Shown: positions 24,913 through 32,681, counted from the first letter of the stretch. The stretch: DNA of 39,875 bases from Bacteroidaceae bacterium (GCA_017524545.1 JAFXVN010000080.1:1-39875), one strand, 5' to 3'. Numbers and translations are program-made. The notes: generated from the letters alone by a model not told the origin.

Positions 24913-25956
24913 TGTGCGTTCGCCGCGCAGCACACCTTGCTCTGCAGCTTGCAGCATGTCGGCAATCGTCGGGTTGTGGTAGAAGTTGCCCATCAATTGT
25001 TCGTTGATGCTCTCGTACATCCAGTACTTCGCCTGTTCGGCACGCCGATAGTCGAAGTAGCCGCTCTTTTTCACGAAGTCGAAATAGCTATAGACCATAT
25101 CCCAGACCTCTTTGATGCCATAGCCGTAGAAGCCACTATAGGTAAGTACCTGCGGTGACCATCCGCTTTCGGGTAAGGGGAAGAGCTGTAGCGCGTTGCG
25201 GAAGTGTGTGGCGGCAAGCTGGCACTTATCGACATTGCTGCCGTCGCATTTGTTGATGATGATGCCGTCGGCCATCTCCATGATGCCGCGTTTGATGCCT
25301 TGCAGCTCGTCGCCTGTGCCTGCGAGCTGTATGAGGAGGAAGAAATCAACCATCGAGTGGCAGGCCGTCTCGCTCTGTCCCACGCCTACGGTCTCGACGA
25401 ATATCTTGTCAAAGCCTGCTGCTTCGCAAAGGATGATGGTCTCGCGCGTCTTGCGAGCCACACCGCCCAGGCTGCCTGCCGACGGGCTGGGGCGGATGAA
25501 CGAGTCGGGATGAACGCTGAGTTTTTCCATGCGCGTCTTGTCGCCCAGGATGCTGCCTTTGCTGCGCTCGCTGCTGGGGTCGATGGCAAGGACGGCCAGC
25601 CGTCCGCCGTACTCCTTGAGCACATGGATGCCGAACTCGTCGATGCTGGTGCTCTTGCCTGCACCGGGTACGCCGCTGATGCCAATGCGCACGCTGTCGC
25701 CGGAATGTGGCAGACATTTCTCGATGACTTCCTGTGCAATGGCCTGACGCTCCGGGATAGTGCTTTCCACCAATGTCACCGCCTGTCCAAGGATGGTGAT
25801 GTCGCCCTTGAGGATGCCTTCCACATAGTCGGCGGCTGTGAGTTTGCGTCGAGCAAAACGATTGCGGTTGAGGTGCGGATTGACGATAGAGACTGGCCCC
25901 ACGCCGCTGTTCACAGTCAGACCTGCATATTCGGGATTATTCTCGGGATGTTCCAT
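24859..25956 (-). CDS. meaB: Methylmalonyl-CoA mutase-associated GTPase MeaB
   Basis: The 365-residue cytoplasmic P-loop GTPase protects and reloads the cobalamin-dependent methylmalonyl-CoA mutase. Walker A is GVPGAGKST (95-103), the KTRMEKLS and DKIFVETVGVGQSE segments fit the MeaB/ArgK family, and INKCDGSN matches the guanine-specificity NKxD motif (NKCD). The mutase genes that often stand next to it are not in the window. Its 3' end overlaps ispH by 54 bp on the opposite strand. The region upstream of its start is the long AAGTTAAAG-word hairpin. Confidence 0.94.
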   Translation of the reverse strand: MEHPENNPEYAGLTVNSGVGPVSIVNPHLNRNRFARRKLTAADYVEGILKGDITILGQAVTLVESTIPERQAIAQEVIEKCLPHSGDSVRIGISGVPGAGKSTSIDEFGIHVLKEYGGRLAVLAIDPSSERSKGSILGDKTRMEKLSVHPDSFIRPSPSAGSLGGVARKTRETIILCEAAGFDKIFVETVGVGQSETACHSMVDFFLLIQLAGTGDELQGIKRGIMEMADGIIINKCDGSNVDKCQLAATHFRNALQLFPLPESGWSPQVLTYSGFYGYGIKEVWDMVYSYFDFVKKSGYFDYRRAEQAKYWMYESINEQLMGNFYHNPTIADMLQAAEQGVLRGERTSFVAAKQLLDAYFALLH

Positions 25957-25972
25957 GTTGAAATATAATTAT

Positions 25973-26114
25973 AAGGAAGTTAAAGAGAAGTTAAAGGGAA
26001 GTCATCACAGTCTCCGACCGCTTGGAAGTTAAAGGGACAATACCAATGGGCGCTTCCAAAAAACTATCGTCCTTTTGACTTCCTTTCCATTCCTTTTAAC
26101 TTCCTTTAACTTCC
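25973..26114. repeat. Long hairpin with GGAAGTTAAAG-word arms
   Basis: The left arm (AAGGAAGTTAAAGAGAAGTT and following words) and the right arm (TTCCTTTTAACTTCCTTTAA and CTTCC) are complementary runs of one word. The right arm overlaps the end of the DUF1573 gene and supplies its last codons (GGAAGT) and TAA stop. It occupies the whole gap between the DUF1573 gene and meaB. Confidence 0.75.
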
Positions 26115-27197
26115 ATCATTTTTAACGTCTACATTAATGTATTGTTTTGCTTGCCTTGGGGCGTCTGTGATGAGCATGACGCGCAAACGGCCTTTGCTCT
26201 TACGGAGATAGCGGGCTGCAACGCTTATCTTCAGCTTGGTGCTCTTGCCCGGACGTATTGTGCTGTCAGCAATCCTGACGCTGAGAGCTTTGTTGAAGAC
26301 CTGCACTTGCTGTATGTGCAGATCGCTCTTCCCTGTGTTAGTCAGGAGGACTTTATGGCTGACCTCCTTCTTGCCGCTCAAGGGTTGCATTTCGACCGAC
26401 GACTCACTCACAGAAAGCTCCGGGGCATTGGCAAGTGCCTCTTCGTCCATATCGGCGAAGCTTGGCAACAGGATGGCAGAGACGAGTATCTCATTTGCCT
26501 CGCCAATCTTGTCGCCCAAATAGCGGGAGAGGTAGATACTGGTCTGGTTGAGCCCTAATCCATTGAGTTTCTCGCTGTCGAGCATGAGATGTATGGTGCC
26601 AGCCTTGCCGGCAGGAATGTCTTCGGGTTCGCATTTGGCAGAGAGATAAGGCGGCAAATGCATCAGTTCTGGCCGGTAGGCAGTGCGGTCGGTATTCAGG
26701 ACGCGCAACTCTGCCGTAGGACGGTCGCCTCGGTTGACATCCTCAAACTCCACGATGTTCGTCATCAGCCGCACATTGCCAAGGTCGATAGGGAACTCGT
26801 CGCTGTAGTCTTGCACTTCGGTCACAACAGTGCCCTGGATGGCAATGAAGGCAGGCGTGTCCGAAGCATCGGTCATCACCTCTACCTCTTTATAAAAAGA
26901 GCCTAACAGCTTGGCATCGAAAGTTAGCGAAATCTCGCCGCGAGAACCTGGGGCAATCGAGGTCAGGGGAAACGAGACATTGATGCAGCCGCACGAAGCC
27001 TTCACGCTCTTGATATGCAGAGGTTTGTCGCCCTTGTTCGTAAAGCCAAGACCGAACTGGCGGGGTGTTTGGAAAGCCACTTCACCCACCCTCTTGATGT
27101 CCGTGTCGGGCACAAAGCGAGGCTGTGCCATCACCATTGAACAGAACAATGAGGAGGCAGCAAGAAGGAGAAAGAAGACTATAAAGTGCCGTTTCAT
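26106..27197 (-). CDS. DUF1573 domain secreted protein
   Basis: I chose the ATG at 27197 (363 residues) because a signal peptide (MKRHFIVFFLLLAASS...MVMAQ) begins there and a promoter lies 34 bp upstream; the frame continues to a GTG at 27287. The N-terminal half is a DUF1573 immunoglobulin-like domain with the marker KASCGCINVSFPLTSIAPG; a second similar beta-sandwich (KVLLTNTGKSDLHI, IRPGKSTKLKI) lies near the C-terminus. Such proteins are exported and often surface- or periplasm-located; their function is unknown. The final residues and stop come from a repeat arm. No enzyme motif is seen. Confidence 0.85.
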   Translation of the reverse strand: MKRHFIVFFLLLAASSLFCSMVMAQPRFVPDTDIKRVGEVAFQTPRQFGLGFTNKGDKPLHIKSVKASCGCINVSFPLTSIAPGSRGEISLTFDAKLLGSFYKEVEVMTDASDTPAFIAIQGTVVTEVQDYSDEFPIDLGNVRLMTNIVEFEDVNRGDRPTAELRVLNTDRTAYRPELMHLPPYLSAKCEPEDIPAGKAGTIHLMLDSEKLNGLGLNQTSIYLSRYLGDKIGEANEILVSAILLPSFADMDEEALANAPELSVSESSVEMQPLSGKKEVSHKVLLTNTGKSDLHIQQVQVFNKALSVRIADSTIRPGKSTKLKISVAARYLRKSKGRLRVMLITDAPRQAKQYINVDVKNDGS

Positions 27198-27230
27198 GTC
27201 TCTGCGCTTGCTTTTTTCGTTTAGAGATTG

Positions 27231-27238
27231 CAAAGATA
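27231..27238 (-). promoter_or_regulatory. -7 promoter element of the DUF1573 gene
   Basis: On the minus strand TATCTTTG lies 33 bp upstream of the ATG at 27197. Its position argues against the GTG start at 27287, which would lie upstream of the promoter. Confidence 0.6.
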
Positions 27239-27332
27239 ACTCATTTTTGTGACAAAGACAAGCCTTAAGGCAAAAACATCTTCTCACGTTGCATTTTTAA
27301 GGTCGCACACACATTATATAATATATTTTCGC

Positions 27333-27340
27333 TATATTTG
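27333..27340 (+). promoter_or_regulatory. -7 promoter element of luxS
   Basis: TATATTTG matches TAnnTTTG 38 bp upstream of the luxS ATG. No -33 TTTG is seen. Confidence 0.55.
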
Positions 27341-27378
27341 CAACGGAATTAAAGCCAACGACATCTAAAGCACAATAT

Positions 27379-27873
27379 ATGGAAGTCATACAAAGTTTCA
27401 CAATTGACCACACACATCTGAAGCCCGGCATCTATGTGTCGCGTGTGGACAAGGGATTCACAACATTTGATCTGCGCATCACCGAACCCAACAAAGAGCC
27501 AGCCGTTGCGCCTGCCGCCATTCATAGCATCGAGCATCTGATGGCGACATGGTTCCGCAACTCGCAGGTCAAGGACGATGTGGTTTATGTGGGTCCGATG
27601 GGCTGCCTCACGGGTATGTATATCATCATGACCGGCGAGTACTCCATCGAGGACATGCGCCGGCTCACCATCGAGTGTCTGGAGTGGATGCTCACGCTGA
27701 CCGAGGTTCCCGCCACGACACCCGAGACCTGCGGCAACTACTTGCTCCACGACCTTCCCATGTGCCATTGGGAATGCCGCCGCTACTTAGACCGTCTGAA
27801 GAACGATTTCCACTCGGAATACACCAAGCTTCAAATCACCCTCAGCGATGGCCGCACATTCGCGGATGCATAG
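27379..27873 (+). CDS. luxS: S-ribosylhomocysteine lyase LuxS
   Basis: The 164-residue metalloenzyme cleaves S-ribosylhomocysteine to homocysteine and DPD, the precursor of autoinducer-2, in the activated methyl cycle. The metal ligands His49, His53 (HSIEH) and Cys118 (TCGNYLLHDL) and the catalytic Cys76 (GPMGCLTGMY) and Glu52 are all present. Its length is usual. It stands alone; no methyl-cycle partner such as pfs or mtn is next to it. Confidence 0.96.
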   Translation: MEVIQSFTIDHTHLKPGIYVSRVDKGFTTFDLRITEPNKEPAVAPAAIHSIEHLMATWFRNSQVKDDVVYVGPMGCLTGMYIIMTGEYSIEDMRRLTIECLEWMLTLTEVPATTPETCGNYLLHDLPMCHWECRRYLDRLKNDFHSEYTKLQITLSDGRTFADA

Positions 27874-27978
27874 GCCATCGGCACAAAGTGTCTTGCACAT
27901 TGAACACACTGGGGGCACAAAAGCGCCATGTCTTACACAAAATGTTCAACAGAAAAGACACATTTTACACCTAAATGT

Positions 27979-28009
27979 TTTGCGCATTGAACACTTCTTC
28001 ATATCTTTG
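27979..28009 (+). promoter_or_regulatory. Full -33/-7 promoter of the second AAA ATPase gene
   Basis: TTTG (27979-27982), 19 bp and TATCTTTG (28002-28009) match the consensus. The start codon is 24 bp downstream. The region 27890-27995 also holds a direct repeat, TTGCACATTGAACAC / TTGCGCATTGAACAC, the second copy overlapping the -33 box. Confidence 0.75.
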
Positions 28010-28032
28010 CAGCCAAGAAAGAATTATTTGTT

Positions 28033-29235
28033 ATGGAATCACTGATTAGGAGGCATCTGAACAGGATGCAAACCGTGAACCTTGATTTTGTCAGAGGTAT
28101 GATGGACAGCATCGACTGGAACGAACGACTTGTGATGATTAAGGGTCAGAAGGGCGTTGGCAAGACAACCCTGATGACGCAACGCATCTTGCAAGAGTTC
28201 GGTCCGACGAATACGACCGATGTGCTGTACGTCAGTCTTGACAACATCTATTTCAGTACGCATCGGCTACTTGATTTCATCGAACAATTTCATGCAATGG
28301 GCGGCAAGTATCTGTTCCTTGATGAGGTGCACAAGTATCAGGGTTGGAGCCTTGAAGTCAAGAATGCGTATGACGAGTTTACCGACATGAAGATTGTGGT
28401 GAGCGGCTCTTCCTTGATGAATCTTTCAGACGGCGAGGCCGACCTTTCGCGACGCTGCATCCCCTATTCGATGCCGGGCTTGTCGTTCAGGGAATACTTG
28501 CAGTTGTTTCACCAAAAGGTTTTCAGGAGAAGGACGCTTGAAGAGATTCTTACAGATGGCAACAGCATTTGTGCAGAGGTGAATGCATTGATTCGTCCGT
28601 TGCAACTATTCTCCGACTATCTCCAATACGGCTACTACCCTTTCCTAAAAGAGGGACGGAACAATTACCACGTCCGCATCGAGAACATTGTCAACATAAT
28701 CTTGGAAACGGAACTGCCGCAACTGAAAGGGCTTGATGTGGGGAACATCCGAAAGATTAAGGCACTCCTTGGTATCCTTGCATCGAATGTGCCATACACT
28801 GTTGATACTGTGAAGCTTTCCACAATGACAGGGCTTTCAAGAACGACCCTCCTGCAATACCTGCAACATCTCAGCGAGGCAAGTTTGCTTCAGCTACTTT
28901 ATTCGGATGTCACCAATGTGAAGCGGTTGCAAAAGCCCGACAAAATTTATTTGCATAACCCGAATATGATGTACGCGCTTTCGACGACACACGTCAACAA
29001 TGGCACGCTGCGCGAATCGTTTTTCATCAACCAGCTTGCATCAGAGCACGATGTGGAATATAGCAAGACTTCGGCAGACTTTACCATTGACCACAAATAC
29101 ACAATTGAAGTTGGAGGACACTCTAAGGACGGCAAGCAAATTGCCAATGCCAGCAACGGCTTCATCGCATCCGCAGACGAAGAATATGTGCTTGGCAATA
29201 AGATTCCTCTCTGGTTGTTTGGTTTCCTTTACTAA
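28033..29235 (+). CDS. AAA_14-type ATP-binding protein, second copy
   Basis: The 400-residue protein has the same plan as the ATPase at 22590: Walker A GQKGVGKT (38-45), a Walker B segment YLFLDEVHKYQ, GSSLMNL, a DNA-binding-like central region with a helix-turn-helix flavour (LSTMTGLSRTTLLQYL) and a C-terminal nuclease-like fold. Here the fold reads ADFTIDHKYTIEVGG, so the Lys expected in the ExK part is replaced by Gly and the nuclease activity may be lost. The two ATPases are only distantly similar. It has its own strong promoter and sits between luxS and the S9 peptidase gene, consistent with an accessory single-gene insertion. Confidence 0.85.
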   Translation: MESLIRRHLNRMQTVNLDFVRGMMDSIDWNERLVMIKGQKGVGKTTLMTQRILQEFGPTNTTDVLYVSLDNIYFSTHRLLDFIEQFHAMGGKYLFLDEVHKYQGWSLEVKNAYDEFTDMKIVVSGSSLMNLSDGEADLSRRCIPYSMPGLSFREYLQLFHQKVFRRRTLEEILTDGNSICAEVNALIRPLQLFSDYLQYGYYPFLKEGRNNYHVRIENIVNIILETELPQLKGLDVGNIRKIKALLGILASNVPYTVDTVKLSTMTGLSRTTLLQYLQHLSEASLLQLLYSDVTNVKRLQKPDKIYLHNPNMMYALSTTHVNNGTLRESFFINQLASEHDVEYSKTSADFTIDHKYTIEVGGHSKDGKQIANASNGFIASADEEYVLGNKIPLWLFGFLY

Positions 29236-29263
29236 AACTTAAACCCATAAATATCATTCGCTC

Positions 29264-31786
29264 ATGCGTCACTTACTATTATCTTTGATTGCTCTGCCAG
29301 CATTGATGGCAGCGGAAACGATAGACGTCAACAAGATTCGTCTGGCTGGTCCCTACCCTATGACCAAGCCATTGATGACCGACACACTTGATACGGAAGG
29401 GAAACCGATTGACCTGGATGAGGTGTATATGGACAGCCCCCTCCCCGCTCCCCCTTTGGGGGGGTGCCTCAATAGCCCTTTGCCTTTCGCACTAAACACT
29501 CCCCCAAAGGGGGAGCTGGAGGGGGCTCTCTATTTCGCTTCTTTCACCATGCAGAACACGGGCTTTGCCAAGGGCAAGGTCAATGTGAAATGTGAGAGCA
29601 AGCACAAGCTCTTCATTGATGGCAACGAGCAGGGCGGCGACTTCGAGTTGGTTCCCGGCAGGCATGAGGTGAGCATCAAGCTTCTCGTTAAACCTTCCCC
29701 ATCGGAGGGGGCTGAGGAGAGCTTTGACACGCTTCGCCTCTCTGTGGATTGTGAGCAGCCCATCGAAATCAATCCCGATGGCAAGCGTTACTGGACAAAT
29801 GCCGACATGATGCACGGCGAACGCATCAATGGCGTGGAGCTCTCCAGCTCGGCGAAGTACGTCCGCATCCGCAGGAGCATCACCTACAAGGGTGGCGAGA
29901 CAGGAAGCAAGGACATCTTCATCGACCTCGCGACAGGCAAGGAGTTCAATCTCGACGGCTTCCAGTACTGGCTCCCTGAAGGCGACCGCTATCTGCGTTC
30001 TTATCGCGAGACGGAGGGCACTTGGTGCTACGAGACGGTGGACCCCAAGACGGGTGAAAAGACTTTTGTAGGCAAATACACAGGCAAGGGACACGCCTAC
30101 CCGACCAGGGACTTGAAGCACTTCCTCGTGACCATCGACGAGAAGGTTCCCGAGGAGAAGAACAAGGACGTGCATCAAATCCTTGAACCCGATGACCGTC
30201 AGCCAGGCTATCGCAACCGTCGCAACTATTCGCTCTACGACATCGAGACTGGCATCACCACGCCCATCACCAAAGGCGCACGCAATGTCTATGTCATCCC
30301 GAACAAGGATGCGAGCCGCTTTCTTATCTCGCTCCACGAGGAGAAGCTAACGGAGCGTCCCTTTGAGTTCACCGACTTGCTCCTGCTCGACGCAGCCACA
30401 GGAAAGGTTGATACGCTGGTTCGCCACGACGGCTTCATCGGCTCGTTCCAGTTCTCGCCCGATGAGAAATATGTCTCTCTGACAGGAAGCCCAGAGGCTC
30501 TCGGCGGCATAGGCAACACGCTTCCAAAAGACAAGATACCCAGCAGCTATGAGTACGAGCTGTTCCTCATCGACCTTGAGACAAAGGAAAAGCGCTGTCT
30601 GACGCGCGACTTCGACCCGTCCGTCACTGGGTATCAATGGTCGGAACAGGACGGCATGATTTATGCCCTATGCGAGAATAGAGACACAAAGAGCCTCTAT
30701 CGCATAGACCCTACCCAACCTCCCCTTAAAGGGGAGGAGAGTTCCCTCCCTTTAAGGGAGGGTCAGGGTGGGTCTTTGCTCTTCCTCTCCGAACCTTATA
30801 TATATAGTAGCTTTAGCCTTGCAAAGGAGAAGCCCTTCCTGGCATACATTGGCGAGAGCAGTATGAGCACCGACCGTTGCTGGCTGCGCGACCTGAAGAC
30901 GGGAAAGGAGAAAGTGCTTTGCGACCTCAACCCGACTCGACTCAAAGACATCCAGCTTGGCGAATGCCGCGACTGGAACTTCAAGGCAGAGCGTGGCGAC
31001 ACCATCTATGGCTGCTACTACTTGCCGCCATTCTTCGACGAGACGAAGCAATACCCGATGCTTGTCTATTACTATGGTGGTTGCTCGCCTGTGGGGCGCT
31101 TGCTCGACAGCTACTACAACTATCAGGAATGGGCAGCGATGGGCTATGTGGTTTATGTCATCCAGCCTTCTGGTTGCAGCGGTTTCGGTCAGGAGTTCGC
31201 TTCGCGTCACGTCAATGCCTACGGCGACTTCACGGCCGACGACATCATCCAGGGCACCAAGCAGTTCTGCAAGGAGCATCCATACGTGAACGAGAAAAAG
31301 ATTGGTTGCATGGGTGCAAGCTACGGCGGCTTTATGACGATGTACCTGCAAACCGTGACCGACATCTTCGCCGCAGCCATGAGCCATGCCGGCATCAGCA
31401 ATCCTGCCAGCTATTGGGGCTATGGTTATTGGGGCTATTCCTACAGCACGACTTCTGCGGCACATTCCTACCCTTGGAACAACATGGAGCTTTACAGCGG
31501 ACACGCCCCGCTCTTCAATGCCGACAAGGTACACACGCCTATCCTCTTCATGCACGGCGGCGCAGACACCAACGTACCCATCAACGAAAGCATTCAGATG
31601 TTCACAGCCCTCAAGCTGCTTGGACGGGAATGTGCCTTTATTACCGTCGAGGGCGAAAACCACCACATCCTCAACTACAACAAGCGCATCCGCTGGCACG
31701 ACAGCATCATGGCTTGGTTTGCAAAGTGGCTACAAGACGACCCGACGTGGTGGAACACAATGTATCCTGAGAAGAATCTGAAATAG
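29264..31786 (+). CDS. S9 family (prolyl oligopeptidase/DPP-like) serine peptidase
   Basis: The 840-residue exported enzyme has a signal peptide (residues 1-17), an N-terminal beta-propeller region and a C-terminal alpha/beta-hydrolase domain from about residue 580. The catalytic triad is Ser686 (GASYGGF), Asp768 (HGGADTNVP) and His800 or His801 (GENHHI). It probably cleaves dipeptides or acylaminoacyl residues from peptides in the periplasm. Three palindromic repeat insertions are read in frame: residues about 58-88, about 143-153 and about 481-504; the first two lie before or in the propeller region and the last is in a propeller loop. The insertions explain part of the large size. Confidence 0.92.
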   Translation: MRHLLLSLIALPALMAAETIDVNKIRLAGPYPMTKPLMTDTLDTEGKPIDLDEVYMDSPLPAPPLGGCLNSPLPFALNTPPKGELEGALYFASFTMQNTGFAKGKVNVKCESKHKLFIDGNEQGGDFELVPGRHEVSIKLLVKPSPSEGAEESFDTLRLSVDCEQPIEINPDGKRYWTNADMMHGERINGVELSSSAKYVRIRRSITYKGGETGSKDIFIDLATGKEFNLDGFQYWLPEGDRYLRSYRETEGTWCYETVDPKTGEKTFVGKYTGKGHAYPTRDLKHFLVTIDEKVPEEKNKDVHQILEPDDRQPGYRNRRNYSLYDIETGITTPITKGARNVYVIPNKDASRFLISLHEEKLTERPFEFTDLLLLDAATGKVDTLVRHDGFIGSFQFSPDEKYVSLTGSPEALGGIGNTLPKDKIPSSYEYELFLIDLETKEKRCLTRDFDPSVTGYQWSEQDGMIYALCENRDTKSLYRIDPTQPPLKGEESSLPLREGQGGSLLFLSEPYIYSSFSLAKEKPFLAYIGESSMSTDRCWLRDLKTGKEKVLCDLNPTRLKDIQLGECRDWNFKAERGDTIYGCYYLPPFFDETKQYPMLVYYYGGCSPVGRLLDSYYNYQEWAAMGYVVYVIQPSGCSGFGQEFASRHVNAYGDFTADDIIQGTKQFCKEHPYVNEKKIGCMGASYGGFMTMYLQTVTDIFAAAMSHAGISNPASYWGYGYWGYSYSTTSAAHSYPWNNMELYSGHAPLFNADKVHTPILFMHGGADTNVPINESIQMFTALKLLGRECAFITVEGENHHILNYNKRIRWHDSIMAWFAKWLQDDPTWWNTMYPEKNLK
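29435..29526. repeat. GC-rich palindromic element, S9 gene insertion 1
   Basis: AGCCCCCTCCCCGCTCCCCC plus TTTGGGGG pairs with CTCCCCCAAAGGGGGAGCTG plus GAGGGGGCT across a 35-bp loop. The same arms with only one difference occur in mutS2 (33834-33927). Confidence 0.9.
29691..29720. repeat. Short palindromic element, S9 gene insertion 2
   Basis: CCTTCCCCATCGGAGGGGGC followed by TGAGGAG encodes PSPSEGAEE. It is a reduced member of the GC-rich family. Confidence 0.6.
30706..30774. repeat. GC-rich palindromic element, S9 gene insertion 3
   Basis: AGACCCTACCCAACCTCCCC plus TTAAAGGGGAGGAG pairs with CCTCCCTTTAAGGGAGGGTC plus AGGGTGGGTCT. The outer ends AGACCC / GGGTCT also bound the ispH copy. Confidence 0.88.
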
Positions 31787-31850
31787 ATATCTCATTTGAT
31801 TCTGCAAGATTCTTGTTTTTATTGGAAAATCGCTAACACTGCAAAGCGTT

Positions 31851-32291
31851 ATGGACACGGTTGAGGTACTAATTTCATCTGTTTTAGAAGATATAAGGCA
31901 AAAGGGTTATTCGCGCATTCAGCCTTTTGTCGTTGGCAATGTGGAAGAAAGAATGAGGCTTTTTGCACAGGTCAATGATATATCTCTTGGCGGTGATGAA
32001 CTCTATATGAGTGCCAAGCAACTTCAACATTGTCTGCGTGCCTCAAAAGGAATCAAAGGTCTTGCTGTTGACGATGCAGATTTGATAAACTTTCCAAAGA
32101 GCCGTTTCCAGATGAATCTATATTACGATGGCGAATGCTTTATCTATACAGACGGGCACTCAAAATTTATCATCCACCCCAATTATAAGATGAAAATAAG
32201 TCGTGGACTTGTGACGCAAGTGAATTTCATTACAGCAACAAGGGTTAAAGACCCTGCAGAGTTTACACTGCCCAAGTATCGGAAAATATAA
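31851..32291 (+). CDS. Unrecognised 146-residue protein
   Basis: I do not recognise this protein. It has no signal peptide or membrane segment. The N-terminal part is helical (VLISSVLEDIRQKG, VEERMRLFAQVNDIS) and the C-terminal part looks like beta-strands (FQMNLYYDGECFIYTDG, KFIIHPNYKMKIS, VNFITATRV, ending YRKI). The closing strands with HPNY, FITATRV and a basic end are reminiscent of small nuclease toxins of the BECR type, but no catalytic set can be named. It begins 64 bp after the S9 gene and stops at the terminator hairpin at 32293, which it shares with the candidate small RNA. Confidence 0.7.
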   Translation: MDTVEVLISSVLEDIRQKGYSRIQPFVVGNVEERMRLFAQVNDISLGGDELYMSAKQLQHCLRASKGIKGLAVDDADLINFPKSRFQMNLYYDGECFIYTDGHSKFIIHPNYKMKISRGLVTQVNFITATRVKDPAEFTLPKYRKI

Positions 32292-32432
32292 AAGCTGGCC
32301 AACACGTGACCAGCTGTAATTGAGCGAAGGAAACCAAGCGGCAAGGTCGAATTGCTCATCATCTCCACAGGTTTTGCCCTGCGGCCATGCCACCGTTCCG
32401 CACATCGTGGCTCTACTTGGTTTTCCCCTTCC
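32289..32432 (-). ncRNA. Candidate structured small RNA
   Basis: A full promoter at 32470-32439 on the minus strand would start a transcript near 32432 that runs about 140 nt to the terminator at 32315-32293. No convincing ORF lies in it. The two ends form a long stem: minus-strand GCGGAAGG with CCTTCGC, and AAACCAAG with CTTGGTTT (plus positions 32416-32434 and 32324-32338). Inside, GCCAC...GTGGC and CCGCAGG-GCAAAA-CCTGTGG hairpins are visible. I do not find the marker motifs of SRP RNA, tmRNA or RNase P; a 6S-like or unknown RNA is possible. Expression is inferred, not shown. Confidence 0.55.
32293..32315. terminator. Shared bidirectional hairpin
   Basis: AGCTGGCCA (32293-32301) pairs with TGACCAGCT (32307-32315) with one mismatch. 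It directly follows the stop of the 146-residue gene on the plus strand. On the minus strand it is followed by TTTTATATTTT and ends the candidate RNA. Confidence 0.7.
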
Positions 32433-32438
32433 GCGTTG

Positions 32439-32470
32439 CAAAGATAGGCTTTTTTATCTTCTCTGCCAAA
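32439..32470 (-). promoter_or_regulatory. Full -33/-7 promoter with no protein gene downstream
   Basis: On the minus strand TTTG (32470-32467), 20 bp and TATCTTTG (32446-32439) match the consensus as well as any promoter in the window, yet no gene follows on that strand before the terminator at 32315. This is the main support for the candidate RNA. Confidence 0.75.
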
Positions 32471-32558
32471 CTTTTCCACGTTTTTCTTTGTCCGTAATGT
32501 ATTTAATCGTAACCTTGCACCGCATTCCTTAGGGAATGCATATCATATTTGCTCAATT

Positions 32559-32679
32559 TCTCCGACGAACTTGCACCTCAAACGAGATTATAAGAGCAAA
32601 CCTAATACGTATTGGAGTATGTGCTTTAGGTGCAGACTTCACCATAACGTATTAGGGGCAGTGCAAGGCCCGTCGGAGA
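32559..32679 (+). other. 120-bp nested inverted-repeat element: structured leader or MITE-like
   Basis: Three perfect nested pairs are seen: TCTCCGACG (32559-32567) with CGTCGGAGA (32671-32679); CTTGCAC (32570-32576) with GTGCAAG (32661-32667); CCTAATACGT (32601-32610) with ACGTATTAGG (32647-32656). An alternative pair, TGCACCT (32572-32578) with AGGTGCA (32628-32634), competes with the second helix. CATATTTG (32544-32551), one base from the -7 consensus, lies just upstream, and the closing helix includes GGAG, the likely ribosome binding site of the ORF starting at 32682. It could be a regulatory RNA leader or a miniature mobile element. Confidence 0.6.
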
Positions 32680-32681
32680 AT

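Noticed and set aside
27198-27287. GTG-started N-terminal extension of the DUF1573 protein
   Set aside because: The extension lies upstream of the promoter element at 27231 and before the signal peptide at 27197.
29264-31786. Complete IS or transposon carrying the S9 peptidase
   Set aside because: The inverted repeats there are internal to the gene and belong to the palindromic family; no transposase or flanking terminal repeats are present.
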